Positions 30,893 through 39,442 of a DNA stretch of 48,468 bases are shown here, piece by piece. The stretch covers positions 1 through 48,468 of the IMG/VR virus record IMGVR_UViG_3300029309_000072; one strand, given 5' to 3'. Each line of letters opens with the position of its first letter. Position 1 is the stretch's first letter. The DNA comes from a virus. Under the pieces are notes generated by a model. The model saw only the letters and a program-made list of their open reading frames with translations. It had not been told where the DNA came from and searched no databases. The position numbers and the translations under genes are program-made.

Positions 30893-32105
30893 ATACTGGA
30901 AACTTGCTAGAGACAAACAAGTGACTCCTCTAGGGGATTGGAATGTATGGTTGATACTTGCTGGTAGAGGTTTTGGTAAAACTTGGACTGGAGCATATGA
31001 CATAGTAAATTATGCAATGACACATCCAAATACAATAAGTGCAGTCCTTGCTCCTACATTTGGTGACTTGAGAAGAGTGTGTTTTGAGGGTGTAAGTGGA
31101 ATAAATCAGTTGATACCTATAGAATGTTATTACAATTCAAGAGCAACTGGATATAACAGAAGTACATCGGAGATTAAATTATGGAATGGGTCAAAAATTG
31201 TTGGATTCTCTGCAAGTGAGCCAGATAGACTTAGAGGAAGCCAGTATCATAGGGCGTGGTGTGACGAGTTGGCGGCGTGGAGATATCCAGAGGCATATGA
31301 CCAACTGCAATTTGGTTTGCGATTAGGAAAGAATCCACAAGTTGTAATAACTACAACTCCCAGACCAACACCAATAATAAAAGAACTAATGAAGAGAGCA
31401 GAGGATGATGTTTATGTAACTCAAGGGTCAACCTTTGAAAATAAAGAAAATCTTGCTCAGTCAGCTTTAAAACAGTTTGTAGATAGGTATGAAGGAACAA
31501 GATTAGGTAGACAAGAACTGTATGCAGAAATACTTGATGACTTTGAAGGTGCATTATGGAATTACACTATGCTGGAGGATTGTAGGGTTACTAAAGAACA
31601 TTTACCAGAAATGACCAAAATAATTGTCAGCATTGACCCAGCCGTTACAGCCAACGCAAATTCTGATGAGACAGGCATTATTGTTTCAGCGTTAGGTGAG
31701 GATGAAAAATATTATATACTAGAGGACAAAACTGGTAAATATTCTCCAGATGAATGGGGAAGGGTTGCCATAGAACTGTTTTATCGCTATAATGCCAATA
31801 TGATTGTTGCCGAGGTAAACAATGGTGGCGATTTGGTGGAAAGATTATTACGAAGTATTGAACGAAATATTCCTTATAAATCAGTCCACGCAACAAGAGG
31901 AAAGATGGTGAGAGCAGAGCCAATTTCTGCTTTATACGAACAAGGAAAGGTATATCACTTGGGAACTTTTCCAAAATTGGAGGAACAAATGTGTTCTTTT
32001 ACAGGAGATAACAGAGGGGCATCTCCAGATAGATTAGATGCTTTGGTTTGGGGTTTAACTGAACTAAGTATCTCAAACGGAAAACCAATTTGGAGAATAA
32101 GCTAA
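30840..32105 (+). CDS. terL: Terminase large subunit (packaging ATPase and nuclease)
   Basis: A 421-residue motor protein. ATPase: Walker A AGRGFGKT at 41-48 and Walker B WCDELAAW (Asp142, Glu143), plus TTTPRPTP as the coupling motif. Nuclease: Asp266 in SIDPAV, Glu325 in VAEVNNGG and Asp400 in SPDRLDAL form the RNase H-like site. The frame begins at TTG 30840 with GAGG about ten bases upstream, inside the small subunit gene; no ATG is near, so TTG is the probable start. The stop overlaps the portal start. Confidence 0.95.
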   Translation: MTKYSEESQKKATLNYIKYWKLARDKQVTPLGDWNVWLILAGRGFGKTWTGAYDIVNYAMTHPNTISAVLAPTFGDLRRVCFEGVSGINQLIPIECYYNSRATGYNRSTSEIKLWNGSKIVGFSASEPDRLRGSQYHRAWCDELAAWRYPEAYDQLQFGLRLGKNPQVVITTTPRPTPIIKELMKRAEDDVYVTQGSTFENKENLAQSALKQFVDRYEGTRLGRQELYAEILDDFEGALWNYTMLEDCRVTKEHLPEMTKIIVSIDPAVTANANSDETGIIVSALGEDEKYYILEDKTGKYSPDEWGRVAIELFYRYNANMIVAEVNNGGDLVERLLRSIERNIPYKSVHATRGKMVRAEPISALYEQGKVYHLGTFPKLEEQMCSFTGDNRGASPDRLDALVWGLTELSISNGKPIWRIS

Positions 32106-34441
32106 TGGGTATATTTGATAATTTTAAAAAAATCTTTAAGAAACAAATCACAACAAAACAAGCGCCTATAACAATGATGAATAATGTTGGTTATTCAGCA
32201 CCAAGAAAAGATAGTTACCAACAGTATGCTCAAGAAGGATATCAGCAAAACGCAGTTGTCTATAAATGTATCAATGAGATTGCTAATGGTGCGTCTGCTG
32301 TTGACCTCTGTGTATATGATGATGACATCAAGTTGGATGCCCATCCCCTTCTAAACTTACTGGATAGACCAAATCCATTACAAGCTGGTAACGAATATTT
32401 TAAATCCTTGTATTCATTTTTGCTTATAGCTGGAAACAGTTATGCTTTGAGAGTGGGTGCAGAGAACGGAGAACCACGAGAACTGTATTTACTTAGACCA
32501 GATAGGGTGAAAGTCAAACCAAGTAATAATATGATTCCTAGAGGGTATATTTACGAGGTAGGTGGTAAGGTAATAAAAGAATATGATGTAGACCCACAGA
32601 CAGGACAAAGTGAAGTCAAACATTTTAAGCTATGGAATCCAATAGACGATTATTACGGATTAAGTCCTATTCATTCAGCTAGTACAGATATTGACCAACA
32701 CAATTTTGCCGCCAAACACAATGTCAGTCTGTTAATGAATGGCGCAAGACCAAGTGGTGCGATTGTGTTTAAACCAAAAGATGAAGCTGGACAATCAGTT
32801 CAACTTACTGAATACCAAAGGGCGCAACTTTTACAAGATATGCAAGTAAGGTTTCAAGGAACAGATAATAGTGGAAGACCAATGCTGTTGGAAGGTGACT
32901 TTGACTGGAAAGAAATGGGATTAAGTCCGAAGGATATGGACTTCTTACAATTAAAAAATATGAGTGCAAGAGACATAGCAATGTGTTTTGGTGTACCCAG
33001 TCAACTTATTGGGATACCAGATGCACAGACTTATTCAAACATACAAGAAGCAAGACTAGCATTATATGAAGAAACAATTATTCCATTGATAAGAAGAGTT
33101 GAATCTGACTTGAATGAATACCTAGCACCATTATATGGTGAGTCAATAAATCTTAGATACGATATTGATTCTATACCAGCAATGGCAGAACGAAGAAAAC
33201 GAATCTATGAAAATGTTACTGTTGCAGTAAGAGAAGGAATCATATCAAGGAATGAAGCAAGAGAACGATTAGGACTAGAACCAATCTCTGGTGGAGATGA
33301 TGTTTACATTGCCGCCAATCTTTTCCCATTAGGTGAACCACAAGAATCACCATTAGAAGACGAAAAGCCTAATCCAGATAAGGAAGCCGAAGATGCCTAT
33401 GGATATAAAGCAGAAGTCAGAAGAGATGTTTTCACAACAAGAGAAGAAGCTGAAGAAAGGGCAAATGAAATAGGATGTCAAGGAACACACTTCCACGACT
33501 CAGATGGGGAGAGAGTTTATATGCCTTGTGCATCGCATAGTGATTACAGAGAACTTACTGGGAGAGATTTAAAGTATCATACTGCTGACCCAGAGTATTT
33601 AGTAAATCAAGAAATAAGACGAGATGTATTTACAAGTCAAGAAGAAGCAGAGGATAGAGCAGAGGAGATAGGATGTGAAGGATTCCATACACACGATGAA
33701 GAAGGTAACATTGTGTATATGCCGTGCAGAACCCACGAAGAGTATACAAGATTGACAGGAGAAGAGTTAAAACAAATAGACCTAAAACCGACTGAAGGTA
33801 TGGCAACTGAAGCAAAAAGAGCATTAGAATGGAGAAAAGAATTTAAGAGAGGTGGTACTGCTGTTGGTGTTGCAAGAGCAAATCAACTTGTAAACAGAGA
33901 AAATCTTTCTGAAAGAACTGTTCTTAGAATGTATAGTTTCTTTTCCAGACACGAGGTAGACAAACAAGCAGAAGGTTTTGAACGAGGTGAAAAAGGATAT
34001 CCGAGTGCTGGAAGGATAGCTTGGGGTCTATGGGGTGGAGATGCTGGATTTACTTGGAGTACAAAGAAAAGAGAACAAATAAATAAAGAGATAGAAAAGT
34101 TAGCTTGTGCAGATAACGAAGAGAAAGCCGTAAGTGGTAAAATAAAAAAGGCATTAGAAAAAAAGGTCAAAGACCACAACGATAAGCACGGAGACAAAAA
34201 AGGTAAACGAGTTACTGTTGGTATGCTTGGTAAAGTTTTTGTCAGAGGTGTAGGAGCATACCGAACAAACCCACAATCAGTACGACCAAATGTGACAGGG
34301 CCAGACCAATGGGGTCTTGCACGAGTAAATGCCTTTCTGTTTGCAGTCAGAAGTGGTAGATTTAGAAGTGGACAGTTTGATAGAGATTTACTTCCAAAAG
34401 ACCATCCCTTATATAGAGCAAAAGAAAAAGACAAAAAGTAA
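32105..34441 (+). CDS. Portal protein with three extra C-terminal domains
   Basis: A 778-residue protein; ordinary HK97-type portals are about 400-450. Start at ATG 32105 (GGAG 9 bases upstream). Residues about 1-430 are the portal (PF04860): NAVVYKCINEIANGASAVDL, LLNLLDRPNPLQAG, SLLMNGARPSGAIV and FGVPSQLIGIPDAQTYSNIQ. Then come two tandem copies of a Cys/His unit at about 437-490 and 502-556, each with RRDVFT, EEIGC or NEIGC, HxHD, YMPC and an H-x-x-Y end, likely zinc-binding. Next a helical part (about 565-650, GLWGGDAGFTWS) and an end domain (about 690-765, VFVRGVGAYRTNP, DRDLLPKDHP). The extra parts are of unknown use in capsid entry or packaging. Confidence 0.88.
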   Translation: MGIFDNFKKIFKKQITTKQAPITMMNNVGYSAPRKDSYQQYAQEGYQQNAVVYKCINEIANGASAVDLCVYDDDIKLDAHPLLNLLDRPNPLQAGNEYFKSLYSFLLIAGNSYALRVGAENGEPRELYLLRPDRVKVKPSNNMIPRGYIYEVGGKVIKEYDVDPQTGQSEVKHFKLWNPIDDYYGLSPIHSASTDIDQHNFAAKHNVSLLMNGARPSGAIVFKPKDEAGQSVQLTEYQRAQLLQDMQVRFQGTDNSGRPMLLEGDFDWKEMGLSPKDMDFLQLKNMSARDIAMCFGVPSQLIGIPDAQTYSNIQEARLALYEETIIPLIRRVESDLNEYLAPLYGESINLRYDIDSIPAMAERRKRIYENVTVAVREGIISRNEARERLGLEPISGGDDVYIAANLFPLGEPQESPLEDEKPNPDKEAEDAYGYKAEVRRDVFTTREEAEERANEIGCQGTHFHDSDGERVYMPCASHSDYRELTGRDLKYHTADPEYLVNQEIRRDVFTSQEEAEDRAEEIGCEGFHTHDEEGNIVYMPCRTHEEYTRLTGEELKQIDLKPTEGMATEAKRALEWRKEFKRGGTAVGVARANQLVNRENLSERTVLRMYSFFSRHEVDKQAEGFERGEKGYPSAGRIAWGLWGGDAGFTWSTKKREQINKEIEKLACADNEEKAVSGKIKKALEKKVKDHNDKHGDKKGKRVTVGMLGKVFVRGVGAYRTNPQSVRPNVTGPDQWGLARVNAFLFAVRSGRFRSGQFDRDLLPKDHPLYRAKEKDKK

Positions 34442-36093
34442 TGTTTACTAAGAAACAAGTAAAACAAACTTTTTTCAATTCCAAAAAAAGAATAAACATC
34501 CGTAGAGAGTTTGCATCACAGAATAGACTAAGGATAAACTTTGAACGAAAGCTAAGAAAGCAACTCAAGGGATACTTTACTAAGGTGTTCAATGATTTCG
34601 CAACAGAGTACGAGAATATGGGATTGATTGAGACAGCATTCTCAAGAAACCAAGATATGATATTTAAGATACTTGATAATCATTACAGAGTTGTCATAGA
34701 GGCATTTGGTACGAGGATGCTTAAACAATTTACAAAAGAAGATTCCCAATTTGAAGCAATCTACAGGGAGTTTGCTAGAGAACACACAGGGAAAAACATT
34801 GTTGGTATTAATCAAACCACAAGAAAGCACATAGCCAAAATTGTAACGATTAACCTTACCGAAAATCTGGGAGTTGCACAGATAGCAAAAAAAATACGAG
34901 AAGAAAGCGACAGTAGGTTTACTAAATTAAGAAGTGCCACGATTGCTAGAACGGAGACACACAATGCCTCAAGTTTTGCAAATCATAGGATTGCACAGTC
35001 AATGAACATACCAGACCAACAAAAGCAATGGGTTGCTACTCTGGATAACAGAAGCAGAGATGCACATTTAGCAATGAATGGTAAGACAGTACCAATAGAC
35101 GAGGATTTTATCGTTGGTGGTAGACCTATGGGGTATCCAAGCGACCCTAGAGGTGGTGCAAGTAATGTTATCAACTGTAGGTGTGTTGTTATCTATACAT
35201 CACCAGAAGATGTGATTACAGACGATACAACATTAACTCCAAAACCAAGACAAGCACGAGATTTACCAAAGCCAGTTCAGTTTAGTATTACTGATGTAGT
35301 TATAGCTAGAAATTTAAGAGGAACAGATACACCAAAAGATTATGATAGGAAACTATTAGATGGAACAAATGAAACACAAAAAAAAGTTATGGCAAATTTA
35401 CCAAAACCAAGAGCAATTATTGGTGGTAGTGGATATATGGAGTGGGGTACTCATACTCTTTCTTCACCTCTAACAAGAAGCACATTAGTCCACGAGTACG
35501 GACACCACATTGACCAACAAATAGGATATTTAGAGAAACTTGGAAAAACAGAAGCAATCAACAAAACAAAAAAAGGATTTGATGGAAGTAACTTAGGATT
35601 TACTCAAGGAAATAAAGAGTTAAGAGAAGCATTTGAAAAAGATAAAGATAAGCTAAAATTTGGTAAACTAACAACAGTTCCAAAAAAAGATAGAGAGGAA
35701 TATAAAAGACTGAGGGAAAGAAATTTACAAGGATTTAGGGATGAGTTATTTACCATAAAAAAAGACACTATAAGAGAAGTCAATTTGGGAGATGGAGTGA
35801 AAGGGGTGATTACAACGAGAGGAAAAAAAGAATTTAAATACAAGAACTCAGATTCGCTTTCAGATATTGTAGATGGTATGGTCAAAGGTGATTTTAGATA
35901 TACCTATGATACTTTTGGTCACTCCAGAGGTTATTGGAAAAAAAGGAAAGATAGAGATTTATCTGAAACTTTTGCTAATTTCTTTTCTGCATATGCTGAT
36001 GAAGGTGGTAAGGCATTTATGCAAAAATATATTCCGAATACATTTAAGATTATGGAGAAAAAGTTAATAGAGATATCAAACCTACCAAACTAA
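34441..36093 (+). CDS. MuF-like minor head protein fused to a zinc metallopeptidase-like domain
   Basis: A 550-residue protein starting at the portal stop. Residues about 130-255 are the Mu gpF-like head domain (PF04233): ATIARTETHNASSFANHRIA, DNRSRDAHLAMNGKTVP and ASNVINCRC. The C-terminal region (about 285-550) has HEYGHH at 351-356, an HExxH zinc site, with a likely third ligand Glu509 in SETFANFFSAY, giving a zincin fold. MuF proteins with C-terminal enzymatic domains are a described polymorphic toxin class carried in virions. Peptidase activity and substrate are inferred. Most MuF minor head proteins are shorter and lack this domain. Confidence 0.85.
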   Translation: MFTKKQVKQTFFNSKKRINIRREFASQNRLRINFERKLRKQLKGYFTKVFNDFATEYENMGLIETAFSRNQDMIFKILDNHYRVVIEAFGTRMLKQFTKEDSQFEAIYREFAREHTGKNIVGINQTTRKHIAKIVTINLTENLGVAQIAKKIREESDSRFTKLRSATIARTETHNASSFANHRIAQSMNIPDQQKQWVATLDNRSRDAHLAMNGKTVPIDEDFIVGGRPMGYPSDPRGGASNVINCRCVVIYTSPEDVITDDTTLTPKPRQARDLPKPVQFSITDVVIARNLRGTDTPKDYDRKLLDGTNETQKKVMANLPKPRAIIGGSGYMEWGTHTLSSPLTRSTLVHEYGHHIDQQIGYLEKLGKTEAINKTKKGFDGSNLGFTQGNKELREAFEKDKDKLKFGKLTTVPKKDREEYKRLRERNLQGFRDELFTIKKDTIREVNLGDGVKGVITTRGKKEFKYKNSDSLSDIVDGMVKGDFRYTYDTFGHSRGYWKKRKDRDLSETFANFFSAYADEGGKAFMQKYIPNTFKIMEKKLIEISNLPN

Positions 36094-36289
36094 ATAAGAT
36101 ATTTTTTTTTCTTTCTTTTGGTATTTTTTTTCCACTAACTAAAGCATCAATGATGATATCTGATTCCAATTCAAACCAATTACTTGAATTTGGTTCTGGC
36201 TCTTCACCAAAGACCTTTTTATACAAGTCACGATAGTCTTGTGGGGTCTTGGCTTTATTTAAAGCATCTATAATTTCTTCTTTTGTCAT
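36050..36289 (-). CDS. Small protein convergent with the MuF gene
   Basis: A 79-residue protein: MTKEEIIDALNKAKTPQDYR, KVFGEEPEPNSSNWFELESD and a hydrophobic end (ILFSLVGLISLL) encoded over the 3' end of the MuF gene (44-base overlap in opposite strands). AGGAGTAATATT precedes ATG, and it has its own promoter. It is the gene next to a MuF-toxin-like fusion, so an immunity role is worth testing, but its opposite strand is not the usual toxin/immunity arrangement. Confidence 0.65.
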   Translation of the reverse strand: MTKEEIIDALNKAKTPQDYRDLYKKVFGEEPEPNSSNWFELESDIIIDALVSGKKIPKERKKNILFSLVGLISLLTFSP

Positions 36290-36308
36290 AATATTACTCC
36301 TATATAAG

Positions 36309-36337
36309 TTTATACATTGTTGTTACACATAAATCAA
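36309..36337 (-). promoter_or_regulatory. Promoter for the 36289 gene
   Basis: Minus strand: TTGATT (36332-36337), 17 bases including AACAACA, TATAAA (36309-36314). It directly follows, in the direction of transcription, the terminator at 36342-36373. Confidence 0.75.
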
Positions 36338-36341
36338 ATAC

Positions 36342-36373
36342 AAAAAAAAAGGGTCATTACGACCCTTCTTTTT
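36342..36373. terminator. Bidirectional terminator in the moron
   Basis: AAGGGTC-ATTAC-GACCCTT with nine A before and CTTTTT after. On the minus strand it ends in nine T, an ideal rho-independent terminator for the genes at 36400-37187; on the plus strand it could stop readthrough from the MuF gene. Confidence 0.9.
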
Positions 36374-36399
36374 CAGCAATGTATTTTTATTTTTCTAAT

Positions 36400-36633
36400 C
36401 TAAACTAAGATAAATGGATTTAAATATGTACCAATAAACAAATTTTTACCAGTATAATCCATTTTATATATATTTTTTTCAATAATCCAATCTATGTAAC
36501 TTCCATCAGTATTAAAAATGTCTATATTTGCTTTTTCTACATTCACCCATCTTGCATTGCCACCCGATATAACATACACATAAACACCAGTGGCTTTTTT
36601 TATTAATTTTTTTAATTGATTTTCTTTTCTCAT
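36400..36633 (-). CDS. Small hypothetical protein (77 aa)
   Basis: A 77-residue protein: basic start (MRKENQLKKLIKKATG), then a beta-rich part VYVYVISGGNARWVNVEKAN and IYKMDYTGKNLFIGTYL. CTAGGAGAAAAA leader identical in form to the two genes upstream. Function unknown. Confidence 0.7.
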   Translation of the reverse strand: MRKENQLKKLIKKATGVYVYVISGGNARWVNVEKANIDIFNTDGSYIDWIIEKNIYKMDYTGKNLFIGTYLNPFILV

Positions 36634-36646
36634 TTTTTCTCCTAGT

Positions 36647-36880
36647 TTAATATCTTTGTATTAATATTTCTTCCCACATATCTAAAGCCATCTCATCCCT
36701 TTTTTTTCGTCCAGAAATGATATATTGAACTTTTTGATATGCTGATTTATTAGCAGTCTTATAATCCATACCTAAGTCAATACATCTTTTTACTTCAGAA
36801 ATATATCTGACTTCACAGTTATGGTCTTTGGCGTGTCTATATGACCTTTCATTAATTTTATATACTTTGTTATTTTTCAT
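36647..36880 (-). CDS. Small basic hypothetical protein (77 aa)
   Basis: A 77-residue basic helical protein: MKNNKVYKINERSYRHAKDH, MDYKTANKSAYQKVQYIISG and KKRDEMALDMWEEILIQ. The start at 36880 is set by the CTAGGAGAAAAA leader; a longer frame upstream overlaps the previous gene and lacks one. Function unknown; the charge suggests nucleic-acid or protein binding. Confidence 0.7.
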   Translation of the reverse strand: MKNNKVYKINERSYRHAKDHNCEVRYISEVKRCIDLGMDYKTANKSAYQKVQYIISGRKKRDEMALDMWEEILIQRY

Positions 36881-36908
36881 TTTTTCTCCTAGTTTGTTTG
36901 TTTTTATT

Positions 36909-37187
36909 TTATGCACTTTCTTTTTCATTATGTACATCTTCTTGAACTTCAACATTAGTGTAATCATAATCATCTTCTATTGTATCATTTGCCCAAGCTA
37001 TTAAATCCTTTGCTAATTCTAATGCTTCTGTTCTGTTAAGATTTACACAGTTCATATCATCAGTAGATTGCATCCAATTAGTATTAGGGTTTCTTTTTGT
37101 CAAGACACTTAATCTTGCTCCATCAAAACCAGCATATTGTCTTAAACTTATTGTTCTTGTGTTTGATGATTTAACTCTTTTTCCCAT
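36909..37187 (-). CDS. Small hypothetical protein, first of the moron (92 aa)
   Basis: A 92-residue protein: NTRTISLRQYAGFDGARLSV, then VNLNRTEALELAKDLIAWAN and an acidic end (EDDYDYTNVEVQEDVHNEKE). The strand-then-helix form with RxEALELAKDLxxWA is common in small phage proteins. Its leader has AACAAACAAACAAACTAGGAG. Transcribed from accessory promoter C. Function unknown. Confidence 0.72.
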   Translation of the reverse strand: MGKRVKSSNTRTISLRQYAGFDGARLSVLTKRNPNTNWMQSTDDMNCVNLNRTEALELAKDLIAWANDTIEDDYDYTNVEVQEDVHNEKESA

Positions 37188-37222
37188 TTGTTTTCTCCTA
37201 GTTTGTTTGTTTGTTTGTTATC

Positions 37223-37273
37223 TTATAATACCAAATTGTTGTTCTATGTCAACACCAAATGCAAATAAATATT
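37223..37273 (-). promoter_or_regulatory. Accessory promoter C (moron)
   Basis: Minus strand: AATATTTATTT (37263-37273), nine bases, GTTGACA with -35 TTGACA (37247-37252), 17-18 bases, ATTATA/TTATAA (37223-37229). The dyad at 37238-37253 has one mismatch from GTTGA-N6-TCAAC. Confidence 0.8.
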
Positions 37274-37331
37274 GCATATCGTTGTAAGTCATTGATTTTA
37301 TTGAAATCTTTTTTTTATATTTTTTTGGGAA

Positions 37332-37382
37332 TAGAGGGAAGATAAACAAACAAAGGTCGGAGTAACGACAAACTTCCCTCTA
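37332..37382 (+). terminator. Long-loop hairpin before the capsid operon
   Basis: TAGAGGGAAG (37332-37341) pairs with CTTCCCTCTA (37373-37382). The 31-base loop contains ATAAACAAACAAA and an inner small hairpin GTCG-GAGTAA-CGAC. No T run follows, so it may be a structured RNA, protein site or factor-dependent terminator. It resembles the element at 26926-26972. Confidence 0.5.
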
Positions 37383-37513
37383 GGTGTCACTTTAGCAAAT
37401 TATTGAGGTATTACAAGAAAAATCCCTTTGCTATTGGCTTTTTGTTTTAAATGTGCTACAAAAATAATTATGCCTATTGCGAAAACAATTTGGTGTGAAA
37501 GGAACAACAAAGT

Positions 37514-38206
37514 ATGAGTGAAATGCAAACTGAAACCCAAGAGCAAGAATTTAAATACATTGACATTCAATGTGAACTAAAAATGGAAACTGATGAAGAG
37601 AAAGGGTCTGGAAGATTTTCTGGATATGCTTCTATATTTGGCAACAAAGACTTAGGTAATGATGTTGTTGAAGAAGGGGCATTTGCAAAATCATTAAGGA
37701 ATAAAAGTGCAAAGTCAGTGAAGATGTTATATCAGCACAAAACAGATGAGCCAATAGGAGTTTACAAAAAAGTAGTGGAAGATGAAAAAGGTTTATATGT
37801 TGAAGGTCAACTCGCAATGGGTACTCAAAGAGGTAAAGAAGTTTATGAGTTAATGAAAATGGGTGCTATTGATGGTTTATCTATTGGATACAAGGTTGAT
37901 GCTAAAGGATATGAATATGACGAAAGAGGTAAAAGAAGGAAACTTAAAGAAGTAGACCTTATGGAAATTTCAGCAGTAACCTTTCCTATGAATCCCAAAG
38001 CTAGGGTTCGTAAAGTGAAAGGAGTTGAAAATACGATTCGTGATTGGGAAGAAATGTTACGAGAGGTAGGAGGACTTTCACGGAACGAATCTAAAGTGGG
38101 TGCAAAAGCACTTACACAGGCACTTTCTCAGCGAGATGTTGAAGATGGTAAGCCAGAACTATTAAACTCAATAACAAACTTAACTCAACTGATAAAAGGA
38201 GAATAA
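37514..38206 (+). CDS. Prohead protease, HK97/S21-like
   Basis: A 230-residue capsid maturation serine protease (PF04586). The catalytic residues fit the family: His75 in YQHK, Ser123 in LSIGY and Glu151 in MEISAVTFP. GRFSGYASIFGNKDLGNDVV is the usual N-terminal block. It should trim the N-terminal delta region of the capsid protein encoded next, which starts one base after its stop. It comes after an interrupting minus-strand moron rather than directly after the MuF gene. Confidence 0.93.
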   Translation: MSEMQTETQEQEFKYIDIQCELKMETDEEKGSGRFSGYASIFGNKDLGNDVVEEGAFAKSLRNKSAKSVKMLYQHKTDEPIGVYKKVVEDEKGLYVEGQLAMGTQRGKEVYELMKMGAIDGLSIGYKVDAKGYEYDERGKRRKLKEVDLMEISAVTFPMNPKARVRKVKGVENTIRDWEEMLREVGGLSRNESKVGAKALTQALSQRDVEDGKPELLNSITNLTQLIKGE

Positions 38207-38207
38207 T

Positions 38208-39428
38208 ATGTCAGAAGTTGACCAAAATGAAGTTAAGTCAGCAGTTGAGGGTATTGGAAAAGCATTTGAAGAATTTAAAGCTACCAATGACCAAAAAATT
38301 GCAGACTTAGAAAAAAAAGGTACAACAGACCCTCTTGTTGAAGAAAAACTTGTTAAAATTGAAAAGTCGTTAGATAGTTTGGAAGATATCAACCAAAAAG
38401 TAACACTTGCTCAAAAGAAACAAGAAGAATTTGATGAGAAAGTCAACAACTTTGAATCTTTATTAAAAAGACCAAATGTTGGTGGTACTGTTGAACAAAT
38501 TGATAAAAAAGTAAACATCTTTGATAGATGGTTACGAAAAGGCAAAGAAAACTTAGCACCAGAGGAAGTCAAAGCATTAACTGTTTCTGATGACACTCAA
38601 GCTGGTTATCTTGCTCCACCAGAGTATGTAAGAGAATTATTAAAGACTCTTACTGAAATCTCTCCAGTTCGTTCTATTGCGAGAGTCAGAGCAACTTCCC
38701 AAAGAAGTGTTCAGATTCCTGTAAGAAGTGCAACATTTACTGCACAATGGACTGCTGAGTCTGGAACAAGAAGTGAAACTACTGGATATACAACACAGCT
38801 AGAAGAAATTCCAGCACACGAAGTATATGCGTTAGTAGACATTTCAGAACAAGAACTAGAAGATTCTGTTTTTGACCTTGAGTCAGAAATGCAACAGGAA
38901 TTTGCAACACAATTTGCTAAAGCAGAAGGTAATGCAATGACAGTTGGTGACAAAATCAATAAACCAGAAGGATTTACTGCTGGTATTACTGCTTCTGTTG
39001 CTGGTGGTTCTGGTGCTGTAACAGCAGACACTTTAGTTACCCTTGTTCACTCTTTAAAAACACCTTATAACCAAAATGCAGTTCTAGCTTTTAATAGAAA
39101 TACATTGTCAGCTATAAGAAAACTTAAAGATGGAAATAACCAATATATATTTCAGCCAGGGATGACTCTGGTTCAAGGAATGCCTAATACTATTCTTGGC
39201 GTACCTTATGTAGAAATGCCAGATATGGCAGATGTTGGTTCAAGTGCAATCTGTGTCGTTTACGGAGATTTCCGTTCTGGATATATGGTTGTTGATAGAG
39301 TAAACCTCTCTGTACTGCGTGACCCATTCACTCAAGCTACTTCTGGTAATGTTAGATATGTTGCAAGAAGAAGAGTTGGTGGTCAAGTTGTACTTCCAGA
39401 GGCTTTTGTTAAATATGTACCGAGCTAG
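38208..39428 (+). CDS. Major capsid protein, HK97 fold
   Basis: A 406-residue capsid subunit (PF05065). Residues about 1-115 are a charged coiled-coil delta/scaffold domain (EFKATNDQKIADLEKKG, KVTLAQKKQEEFDEKV), probably removed by the protease. The HK97 fold follows: AGYLAPPEYVRELLKTL, SPVRSIARVR, TAQWTAESG, and GNVRYVARRRVGGQVVLPEA near the end. AAAAGGAG precedes ATG. Two more structural genes and a strong terminator follow. Confidence 0.95.
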   Translation: MSEVDQNEVKSAVEGIGKAFEEFKATNDQKIADLEKKGTTDPLVEEKLVKIEKSLDSLEDINQKVTLAQKKQEEFDEKVNNFESLLKRPNVGGTVEQIDKKVNIFDRWLRKGKENLAPEEVKALTVSDDTQAGYLAPPEYVRELLKTLTEISPVRSIARVRATSQRSVQIPVRSATFTAQWTAESGTRSETTGYTTQLEEIPAHEVYALVDISEQELEDSVFDLESEMQQEFATQFAKAEGNAMTVGDKINKPEGFTAGITASVAGGSGAVTADTLVTLVHSLKTPYNQNAVLAFNRNTLSAIRKLKDGNNQYIFQPGMTLVQGMPNTILGVPYVEMPDMADVGSSAICVVYGDFRSGYMVVDRVNLSVLRDPFTQATSGNVRYVARRRVGGQVVLPEAFVKYVPS

Positions 39429-39442
39429 GAAAGGAGCAAGTT

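Larger units (their letters stand above)
37188..37513. other. Intergenic control region before the capsid operon
   Basis: This 326-base gap has no supported gene. It holds the leader and accessory promoter C for the minus-strand moron (37223-37273), a copy of GTAAGTCATTGATTTTATT (37284-37302), a T-rich stretch, a long-loop hairpin (37332-37382), and about 130 bases leading to the protease gene, whose ribosome site is GAAAGGAAC. I see no clear sigma-70 promoter for the protease in that last part. Confidence 0.7.
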
